DNA from: Nitrososphaeraceae archaeon
Lineage (GTDB): Archaea; Thermoproteota; Nitrososphaeria; Nitrososphaerales; Nitrososphaeraceae
Assembly: GCA_021325295.1 (NCBI GenBank)
Contig: JAJPHM010000072.1
Location: 1-32,368, forward strand
Reading direction: 5' to 3'
Length of the DNA: 32,368 nucleotides
Position numbers and translations under genes: made by a program
Notes under the pieces: generated by a model
Databases searched by the model: none
The model's input: only the letters and a program-made list of their open reading frames with translations
Told to the model about the DNA's origin: nothing
Shown here: positions 23,630-30,566 of the stretch, in pieces
Layout: the number at the start of each line of letters is the position of its first letter
Numbering within the stretch: position 1 is the first letter of the stretch

Positions 23630-24568
23630 TTGCATAATTCTATTCTTGTGACCGGCGCAGCTGGATTCATTGGACATCACCTGGTCAAGGAATTGGTGCG
23701 TCAGGGTCAGGAATTGGTATTGATAGACAATTTCAGCAGCGCAAATAGAAAATCCATTGATGAGCTTGCAAAATTCGCAGACAGAGGCAGAGTCTATCGT
23801 GCAGACGTGAGGGATAAAAAGGCAATTTACGGCATTGTCGAAAATGAAAAGCCAAAGGCCTGTATACACCTGGCTGCCAAGGTCAGTGTCACCGAGTCGA
23901 TTAAAGAGCCTTTTGAAACTATTGATGTAAACGTCAATGGAACCATGGTCATGCTTGAAGCATGTGCCAGAAATAAGGTCGAAACATTTGTTTTTGCTTC
24001 ATCGGCAGCAGTCTATGGTGACAAGAGCTCATTTCCTATTTCTGAGGATTCATCCCTAGAACCACTCTCTCCTTACGGAGCGAGCAAAGTTGCAGGCGAG
24101 ATCCTTGTATCGACCTATTCAAAGGCAGCCAAGATTCGCAATGGTTTATCGTTGAGGTTTTTCAATGTCTATGGTGAGGGGCAGAACCCCGAATATGCAG
24201 GGGTGATCTCAAAGTTTGTGGAGCGGTTTTCAAAAGGGCTGCCGCCGCTGATCTATGGAGATGGTAAACAGACCCGAGATTTTGTCTCTGTCCGTGAAGT
24301 AGTGAATGCAATCATTCTTGCTGCAGGTTCCAAGGTATCTGGAGAATTCAACATCGGTACAGGCAAACCTGTGAGCATTCGAGAGCTTGCCGCCAAGCTG
24401 GCAAAAGAATTTGGTATGCCTAGACTAGAACCTGTATACCAAAAGCCAAGAAATGGAGAAATCCAGAATAGCTATGCCAGCATAGATAAGGCTTCCAGGC
24501 TGCTGGGATTTTTGCCAGAGATTGAGCTGGACCGGGAATTGAGCGGCTTTGCCCGGCATGAGGACTGA
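23630..24568 (+). CDS. UDP-sugar 4-epimerase-like extended SDR
   Basis: This NAD-dependent epimerase/dehydratase of the GalE/WbpP group interconverts UDP-hexoses. The NAD loop is TGAAGFIG at the very start. Further marks are LIDNFSSANR, a DVRD motif, HLAAKVSVTESIKEP, FASSAAVYGD with the catalytic Ser, SPYGASKVAGE with Tyr and Lys of the YxxxK pair, RFFNVYGEGQNPEYAGVI, and YGDGKQTRDFVSVREVV. The TTG at 23630, 10 nt after AGGGA, puts the NAD loop at residues 9-15 as is normal and gives 312 residues. The longer frame from the TTG at 23564 adds 22 unlikely residues. The substrate could be UDP-Glc/Gal or the N-acetyl forms. Confidence 0.88.
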   Translation: MHNSILVTGAAGFIGHHLVKELVRQGQELVLIDNFSSANRKSIDELAKFADRGRVYRADVRDKKAIYGIVENEKPKACIHLAAKVSVTESIKEPFETIDVNVNGTMVMLEACARNKVETFVFASSAAVYGDKSSFPISEDSSLEPLSPYGASKVAGEILVSTYSKAAKIRNGLSLRFFNVYGEGQNPEYAGVISKFVERFSKGLPPLIYGDGKQTRDFVSVREVVNAIILAAGSKVSGEFNIGTGKPVSIRELAAKLAKEFGMPRLEPVYQKPRNGEIQNSYASIDKASRLLGFLPEIELDRELSGFARHED

Positions 24569-24662
24569 TACAGGAAGCAAACTAGAACAGATTGAAGAAA
24601 TTCAGCTTCAGGAAATCGAAATCTATGAAGCGTTATCATGGTCACCAGGCAACCTCCAGTAG
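24558..24662 (+). CDS. Possible 34-residue acidic microprotein
   Basis: An ATG inside the last codons of the epimerase gene opens an overlapping frame of 34 residues, rich in Glu and Gln (KLEQIEEIQLQEIEIYEAL, predicted helix). It ends at TAG 24660-24662. The 11-nt overlap would allow coupled translation. No homologue is known to me. Confidence 0.25.
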   Translation: MRTDTGSKLEQIEEIQLQEIEIYEALSWSPGNLQ

Positions 24663-24799
24663 ATCCAGTAGAGAATCGTTAAAGCTATCTGCGAACTGAC
24701 AGCAGATCTGGCATGACAGCATAAACTCACTGTGAAAAAAAGTTGCAGCACTCGAATGCAGGCCGCCTGTCTAGATTAATAAACGAGAATACAAGGAAC

Positions 24800-24807
24800 A
24801 TTTAATA
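24800..24807 (+). promoter_or_regulatory. TATA box of the aEF-2 gene
   Basis: ATTTAATA is about 40 bp before the ATG at 24844, predicting a start near 24831 and a leader of about 13 nt. Confidence 0.45.
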
Positions 24808-24843
24808 GTCCTCCGCAAAAGTTTTTTCGGTTGATAACACCAG

Positions 24844-27045
24844 ATGCCAAAATTCAAGTCAACTCAGGATATTCTGAGAATTATCGGTAATAAAGATCAG
24901 ATACGCAACTTTGGAGTCATTGCCCACGTCGACCATGGCAAGACTACCATGAGCGACAGCTTGCTTGCCGCCTCAGGTATCATATCTCCAACTGTTGCAG
25001 GTCAGGCGCTGGCGCTTGATTCTATGAAGCTGGAGCAGAACAGGCAGATGACAATCAGGGGAGCCAACGTTACCCTGTTTTACGAGGCAGATGGCAAAGA
25101 ATATGTTATCAACATGATCGACACCCCCGGTCACATTGACTTTACTGGCAGGGTGACCAGAGCGCTCAGAGCAATAGATGGTGTGGTAGTAGTCTCTGAT
25201 TCTGTAGAGGGTATCATGACCCAGACAGAGACTGTGACAAGGCAGGCACTTGAGGAGAGAGTAAGACCTGTTCTTTACATCAACAAAATAGACCGCCTTG
25301 TTAAGGAGCTGAGGCTTGACCCGCCGGCTATGCAGAAGTGGCTCTCAAACATTGTGGCTGACTTCAACAGGCTTGTAGACCTGTATGCGGAGCCGGAAAT
25401 AAAAGACAAGTGGAAAGTCAGTATACAGGGCAACAGCGTAGCATTTGGCTCTGCAAAGGACAGGTGGGGCTTTAATTTCAAGATGGCCCAGAAGAAGGGC
25501 ATTACTTTCAAGGATGTTTATGATGCGTATACAAGCGATGACCCGGGAGCAATCAAGGCTCTCTCGGAAAGGTCGCCTCTACATGATGCCGTTCTGGGGA
25601 TGGTAGTAGAGCACCACCCACCTCCTCATGTGGCCCAGAAGTACCGTATTCCAAAGATCTGGCCCGGGGACCTGAATTCAGATATTGGCAAGGCGCTTCT
25701 GGCATGCGACGAGAACGGCCCGGCGCTGATGATGGTAACGACAATAAATGTCGATCCGCAGGCGGGCCGTGTAGCAACAGGCAGGCTCTTTTCCGGCACA
25801 GTAAAAGATGGTGACGAAGTCTATCTGCTTGATGCCAAGAGGACAGGCAAGATCCAGTCAGTCAATATCTATATGGGCAATACAAGGGAGCTTGTCGGAG
25901 TTATCCCTGCCGGTAATATTCCTGCCCTGCTTGGGCTTGACTATGCGGTGGCAGGCGAGACACTTTCCACAGTCAAGGGTGCAACGGCATTTGAGTCTAT
26001 CAAGTATGTGTCAGAGCCTGTAGTGACGATTGCAGTAGAGCCAAAGCACCCTAAGGACCTGCCCAAGCTGGTCGAAGCGCTGAGAAGGATAACCGTTGAG
26101 GACCCCAACCTAGTTGTCAAGATAAACGAAGAGACCGGCGAGACTCTGATGGCCGGCATGGGTGTTCTCCACTTGGAGATTGCTACATCGCTTTTGCAGG
26201 AGGCAGGATTGGAGATTACTACAACCCAGCCTTTGATTAACTACAGAGAGACTATCAGGGCAAAGGCAGGACCCATAATGAGCAAGTCGCCCAACAAGCA
26301 CAACAAGATATTCATGAGAGTAGAGCCACTGGCTGACGACATTGTCGACCTGATAAGGACCGGCAAGCTCAAAGAAGACATGGACAAGAAAGAGATGGCC
26401 AAGATGCTGAGAGAGAAAGGCTGGAGCGCTGACGAGGCAAGAAGCGTTGAAACTGTGGATGTCAGCGGCAATATGCTGGTTGATGAGACCAAGGGTGTCC
26501 AGTTCTTGCAGGAGTCGATGGACTCGATAAGGTCAGGATTTGACGATGTAATCCACAATGGCCCCATTGCTAAAGAAACAGTGAGAGGAGTCAAGTTTGT
26601 ACTGCACCATTACGTGCCACACGAAGACCCTGCACACAGAGGATTGGCGCAGCTGATGCCGGCAACCAGAAGGGCTATGCTTGGCGCAATGCTCATCGCA
26701 GATCCAATACTCTTGGAGCCTATTCTGGGCATTGAGATCAAGTGCCCGCAGGAGCAGATAGGCATTGTCGCAGGCATTCTGTCAAGCAAGAGAGGCAAGC
26801 TTCTCAATGTAGAGCAGAAGGGCATCATAGCCATTATTCAGGGCGAAGTCCCGGCATCAGAGACATTTGACCTGTCAGAAGTAATGAGAGGTGGTACGGC
26901 AGGCAAGGCAATGTGGAACACGTTCTTCAAGTCATGGCAGCCTGTGCCCAACTCGATATTCAGGACACTGATAGCCGACGTGAGAAAGAGGAAAGGCTTG
27001 AATCCTGAGCCGCCAAGTCCGGATGAGTTCATCGATAAAGAGTAA
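24844..27045 (+). CDS. fusA: Translation elongation factor aEF-2
   Basis: This is the GTPase that moves tRNA and mRNA through the ribosome. G-motifs are AHVDHGKTT (27-35), DTPGH (93-97) and NKID (147-150). Domains II-V follow in order: VDPQAGRVATGRLFSG, then EETGETLMAGMGVLHLEI, then the domain IV tip VPHEDPAHRG. His598 of AHRG is the diphthamide site, modified by the Dph enzymes in archaea. The 733-residue length is normal for archaeal EF-2. The C-terminus is complete (DEFIDKE). The base composition looks richer in GC than the cas1 region behind it. The 3' end of this gene is, as I recall, the insertion site of thaumarchaeal casposons. Confidence 0.97.
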   Translation: MPKFKSTQDILRIIGNKDQIRNFGVIAHVDHGKTTMSDSLLAASGIISPTVAGQALALDSMKLEQNRQMTIRGANVTLFYEADGKEYVINMIDTPGHIDFTGRVTRALRAIDGVVVVSDSVEGIMTQTETVTRQALEERVRPVLYINKIDRLVKELRLDPPAMQKWLSNIVADFNRLVDLYAEPEIKDKWKVSIQGNSVAFGSAKDRWGFNFKMAQKKGITFKDVYDAYTSDDPGAIKALSERSPLHDAVLGMVVEHHPPPHVAQKYRIPKIWPGDLNSDIGKALLACDENGPALMMVTTINVDPQAGRVATGRLFSGTVKDGDEVYLLDAKRTGKIQSVNIYMGNTRELVGVIPAGNIPALLGLDYAVAGETLSTVKGATAFESIKYVSEPVVTIAVEPKHPKDLPKLVEALRRITVEDPNLVVKINEETGETLMAGMGVLHLEIATSLLQEAGLEITTTQPLINYRETIRAKAGPIMSKSPNKHNKIFMRVEPLADDIVDLIRTGKLKEDMDKKEMAKMLREKGWSADEARSVETVDVSGNMLVDETKGVQFLQESMDSIRSGFDDVIHNGPIAKETVRGVKFVLHHYVPHEDPAHRGLAQLMPATRRAMLGAMLIADPILLEPILGIEIKCPQEQIGIVAGILSSKRGKLLNVEQKGIIAIIQGEVPASETFDLSEVMRGGTAGKAMWNTFFKSWQPVPNSIFRTLIADVRKRKGLNPEPPSPDEFIDKE

Positions 27046-27048
27046 AAA

Positions 27049-27067
27049 GTGAGTCCCCCTCGCTCAC
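27049..27067. repeat. Hairpin right after the aEF-2 stop
   Basis: GTGAG (27049-27053) pairs with CTCAC (27063-27067) around a C-rich nine-base loop, three bases after the stop codon. It may help end the aEF-2 transcript or be part of an element boundary. On the minus strand it is followed by TTTTTA. Confidence 0.3.
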
Positions 27068-27091
27068 GCTCAAGTTTGTGCCGCGTACTAG

Positions 27092-27155
27092 GTAATAACG
27101 CAGAGCATGACTGGTAGGAAAGTGCTTAAAGCTCAGTAATAATGCACAGCATAAC
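27092..27155. repeat. Pair of 20-bp direct repeats at the start of cas1
   Basis: Copies at 27092-27111 (GTAATAACGCAGAGCATGAC) and 27136-27155 match at 17 of 20 bases with a 44-bp period. A third, partial copy (ATAACGCAG, then ATGAC) lies at 27152-27167. The second copy covers the first ATG of cas1. They could be operator sites or part of an element end. Confidence 0.4.
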
Positions 27156-28269
27156 GCAGGTTATGACGCTGAAAGGACAGAAGAACCATTACAATGTTAA
27201 ACTGTTGAGAGGCTATGGAGCCTCTATAACTCTGAAGGGTAACAAAGTGTGTTTGAAGGACGGCAAGGACGTTTTCACTGGCACTCAGGAAGTTGAAGAG
27301 TGGTTTGTTACGCAAATCCCTTATGAGAGAATTGTTATTGCCGGTAAGGGCTATGTTTCTACGGACGCAATACAGCTGCTGACTTCTCACAATGTCAATG
27401 TAATCTTGCTAGACCTGTATGGCAATCTTGTCTGCAATATGACAAAGGTCATGGTAAGTGACACAGCAACTCGGTATAGAATGGGACAGTATGACACTTT
27501 TAGAGACCCAGCCAAGGTATTGCATCTGCAAAAGCAGATATTGCATTCAAAGCTAGAGAGTCAGGTTATGTTCTTTGAGTCATTGAAGAAAGCGCAATTG
27601 CAAGAGTGCATCAATGGCCTAAGGAAATACAAAGAACGAATTGATGCGCAGAGGGACAAGCGCGACCTTCTGCGAATTGAAGCAGGAGCAGGACACCTAT
27701 ACTTTCGCTATTATACTTCTTTGTTTGACAAAAAATATGGATTCAGCTCCAGAAGAGGAGGAGGAATTGCTATGTCTAACAGGCATGCAGCAGATGTCAT
27801 CAATGCCCTTTTGAATTATGGTTATTCTGTCTTGGCAAGTGAAATTGCAAGGTTTGTACATGGTTGTGGTCTAGATCCTTACTATGGATTCTTTCACAAG
27901 ATGGACACATCTTTTCAGGCATTGGTTTATGACCTAATAGAGCCGTTTAGGTGGCTTGTGGAATATGCTGTCTACAAAATTGCAGCAGACACTAACCATA
28001 TGCATCCCATAAGAAAAAATGAATATGCATGGACAAGAGAAGGTAAGGTTATTTTAGATTCGGGCTTGGTCAGAAGGTTTCTAGAATTGCTTGAAAGGAA
28101 ATTCCAGTCAGAAAGGCTATACAAGTTCAAGCATGGAATAAAGAGAAGGGATGGCATGTCTATGTGTCAGGAAATTACTATAGCCAAGATTCATGTTCAG
28201 TTATTGGCTGAATTTTGTATAGGTAACAAACAGTTATCGTTTTGTCCTCTAACACTTAGCCATCTCTAG
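27142..28269 (+). CDS. cas1: Stand-alone Cas1 integrase
   Basis: Cas1 is the metal-dependent integrase of CRISPR adaptation and of casposons. The N-terminal beta domain (about 9-100) is followed by the helical catalytic domain. Active-site residues are present: Glu180 in RIEAGAGHLYFRYY, His252 in GLDPYYGFFHKMD, and Asp264 in LVYDLIEPFR. NALLNYGYSVL (221-231) is a further family mark. No C-terminal helix-turn-helix extension is evident after about residue 355, unlike many casposases. There is no cas2, cas4, effector gene, PolB or CRISPR array in this window. It lies 97 bp behind aEF-2 on the same strand. An ATG at 27163, about 27 bp plus 8 nt from a CTTAAAG box, is the alternative start and gives a usual Cas1 N-terminus (MTLKGQ). 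Confidence 0.93.
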   Translation: MHSITQVMTLKGQKNHYNVKLLRGYGASITLKGNKVCLKDGKDVFTGTQEVEEWFVTQIPYERIVIAGKGYVSTDAIQLLTSHNVNVILLDLYGNLVCNMTKVMVSDTATRYRMGQYDTFRDPAKVLHLQKQILHSKLESQVMFFESLKKAQLQECINGLRKYKERIDAQRDKRDLLRIEAGAGHLYFRYYTSLFDKKYGFSSRRGGGIAMSNRHAADVINALLNYGYSVLASEIARFVHGCGLDPYYGFFHKMDTSFQALVYDLIEPFRWLVEYAVYKIAADTNHMHPIRKNEYAWTREGKVILDSGLVRRFLELLERKFQSERLYKFKHGIKRRDGMSMCQEITIAKIHVQLLAEFCIGNKQLSFCPLTLSHL

Positions 28270-28342
28270 AAAATACTTGATTTTGGCCGAGTTTTGGATT
28301 AATGCGAATAGCGAGCTTGATTTTGTGTCCTGTTCTATATTC

Positions 28343-29530
28343 TTACTTTACAAACAAAGAAGTTGTCGTTAACAATACATTCTCATTATTCTGATCTTTT
28401 CCAAATAGGATTATCGTATAAACACCGCTTCCTCTTATTTCTATGAGTTTATCCAAACTAAAAGAAATGGTAAATTGATTATTATTGACATTCCATGTAG
28501 AAGCCTCGATTAGGGCATAGTCTGACGGCTGGTCATAATAAGAGCCCAAAGGTGCAGGCGGTACTACGCCTCCTATCATAGTACCCTGATCATAAGACGT
28601 TTTTTCTCTATTGTCAAGGTAGGTTTGATGATTAGGAGTGGGATCATAAAATACGCTAATGCCGGGAATCTGCAAGTTTTGACTGACAGTACCGCTCATA
28701 GAGACGGAATTGCGGGTTGGATCATAGGTAATGGGGTTTACCCATTGAATGTATTGATTTTCAAAGTTTTGCACAAGGGTAAGCGTGCTAACATCATATG
28801 CAATTCCAATGCTTACGTGGGTATGCCATTTGTTCAGAATGTTATCTCTATGACCATTCTGGCAACACACCAAATCATTATTCATCATTCCATTTTCTAG
28901 GCTATCTATCGCTTGGTGAGTGTCAAGGGCATTGCAAATTGCAAAGCCCTCTTTACATAGTTGCAAATGAAGATCATTTATCTGGTCTCCACCGTGCAAA
29001 TATGATATGGCTGCATTTTGCTGCATAGCATAAGTTCCGCCATAAATTGTGTATCTCATGTATGGCTTCATACCATCAGTTGTCCAATGACTAAGGTATT
29101 GTGTTTTCAGTATATCTTCAGCATGAGCTTGGGCTGCGCCATTTGAATCAAGAACTACAGGAGGTAGATTGTATTTTGCTCTATCTTCATTGATTTTCTG
29201 CAATGCGTATTGTTTCAGTTCATCTATTGCTGAATTCGATGATGTATCTGAATTGATCGGTTGGGATGGTGTTGATGAAGAAGGTGAAGCTGACTGTGCC
29301 ATATTTGAGCTGCCAACATTATGCTGGCTGTTTACATAGATAGAAGAAACTACTACAAGTCCAGCAAAGACACCTATTGCAATCACGATTCCAGTGATAA
29401 TCTTTTTCCCCCTTCCTTTGCTAAACTGACTTTTGGCAAGAGAGTTAGTTTTGCCACACCTTGGACACTGTGCTATCCACATCCCGTAACGGTGGCCACA
29501 ATTAGTGCAGTTAAGCCATGTGTCTACCAA
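28343..29530 (-). CDS. Zinc ribbon-membrane anchor-CAP domain protein
   Basis: The 395-residue protein starts with a cytoplasmic zinc ribbon (C8-T-N-C11 ... C22-P-R-C25), then a transmembrane helix (about 44-66), a Ser/Pro-rich linker (68-100), and an outside CAP/SCP domain (about 105-250). CAP marks are INEDRAKYNLPPVVLDSNG, AQAHAEDILKTQYLSHW (His136, His148) and NGHRDNIL (225-232). The remaining 145 residues form a beta-rich domain. CAP domains bind lipids or other ligands and some cleave peptides; the role here is unknown. The TTG start at 29530 follows AAGG. It is the last gene of a minus-strand operon with two other surface proteins and converges on cas1. Confidence 0.8.
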   Translation of the reverse strand: MVDTWLNCTNCGHRYGMWIAQCPRCGKTNSLAKSQFSKGRGKKIITGIVIAIGVFAGLVVVSSIYVNSQHNVGSSNMAQSASPSSSTPSQPINSDTSSNSAIDELKQYALQKINEDRAKYNLPPVVLDSNGAAQAHAEDILKTQYLSHWTTDGMKPYMRYTIYGGTYAMQQNAAISYLHGGDQINDLHLQLCKEGFAICNALDTHQAIDSLENGMMNNDLVCCQNGHRDNILNKWHTHVSIGIAYDVSTLTLVQNFENQYIQWVNPITYDPTRNSVSMSGTVSQNLQIPGISVFYDPTPNHQTYLDNREKTSYDQGTMIGGVVPPAPLGSYYDQPSDYALIEASTWNVNNNQFTISFSLDKLIEIRGSGVYTIILFGKDQNNENVLLTTTSLFVK

Positions 29531-29558
29531 TGTTAAACCTTATTTCAATTTTGAATGG

Positions 29559-30566
29559 TCATTTTGCTATAGGTGCTATTGAGCTATGCCTTCTGAACTT
29601 GTTTGCTACTTTGGTTATTGCATTGGCCGAGTAGATAGCAGAGATTGACAGAGTAGTCAACACTAAAAGCGATGTAGTTATCATCAATGCAACACTGTTC
29701 GCCGCAATAATAGATATTATCACAGCAATAACGGCTGCTGCAACTATTGAGAGTGCTATTTTGGGATTCAAGCAACTCTTTCTAACCTGCTTTATGGCTA
29801 GTGCAAATGGGAAAAAGTAAACAGCACCTATCAGCGAACTAGCAATCAACCCCGCAGTAACTGCTCCATAGTCTCCCGGCAACATGGAATATGCCTTCTG
29901 CGACAATGTTAGCATGCCCAACAATGGATAGATAGATGTTCTCACAATCTGCTGCATCCAAGGCTGCCCTCTTTCATAATTGGCTACCGATGGGCTGAAT
30001 GAGTAGTACCATGTGTTAAAGACATTCATAAAGGAAGAGCCTGATGCTGTTGATAATATGTTCTGGTCTCTGAATACACGCAAGAACTGAACTTGTGGTG
30101 CCAAGTCAGAGCCGAAAGCTGCTGTAGCAATTAAACACCTAGATGGTGTTGGCTGACTTGTTTGGGCAGAGATTGGTGCAGTAGTGGTTGTTGTGGCTTG
30201 CTGACCAGTATATGATATACCCTTAGTGCTTGATACCTGTGTGCCACCAGCATAGGTAGAAGCTGTGATGTTAAAGTTGCCGGCTTTGGCGCTTGAAGGT
30301 GCTTTGAACTGCAATGCAAATGCACCATTTGAATCAGTCTGCACTGTCCGAATAAGAATGGTCTGACCAGAAGAATCTTTGACTTCAATTGCAATTGGTG
30401 CGTTTGGTGCTCCATTCACATTGCCAGATATTGAGACTTGATCCCCTGCGGCATAGGAGTCCTTGTCTGTTTTTAGTGTGATGCTTGGAGAAGCTAATAT
30501 AGATTGGAATCCTATCGCCAGAACCATTACAGCCAAAGATAAAATGAGAATTTTGCTCTTTATCAT
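29559..30566 (-). CDS. Exported Ig-like/CFI-box membrane protein
   Basis: A signal peptide (residues 1-25, cleavage near ILAS-PS) is followed by an Ig-like module (28-118: LKTDKDSYAAGDQVSISGNV onward). A Thr-rich linker precedes the CFI-box domain, C144-L-I-A-T-A-A-F-G-S, then LRVFRDQNIL and NTWYYSFSPSVANYERG, as in archaeal CFI-box proteins. About four hydrophobic helices end the protein (roughly 210-325). The Ig-like part repeats a module also found in the upstream gene. Its start ATG overlaps the upstream stop by 4 nt (30563-30566), so the two are co-translated. The function of CFI-box domains is not known to me. Confidence 0.8.
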   Translation of the reverse strand: MIKSKILILSLAVMVLAIGFQSILASPSITLKTDKDSYAAGDQVSISGNVNGAPNAPIAIEVKDSSGQTILIRTVQTDSNGAFALQFKAPSSAKAGNFNITASTYAGGTQVSSTKGISYTGQQATTTTTAPISAQTSQPTPSRCLIATAAFGSDLAPQVQFLRVFRDQNILSTASGSSFMNVFNTWYYSFSPSVANYERGQPWMQQIVRTSIYPLLGMLTLSQKAYSMLPGDYGAVTAGLIASSLIGAVYFFPFALAIKQVRKSCLNPKIALSIVAAAVIAVIISIIAANSVALMITTSLLVLTTLSISAIYSANAITKVANKFRRHSSIAPIAK

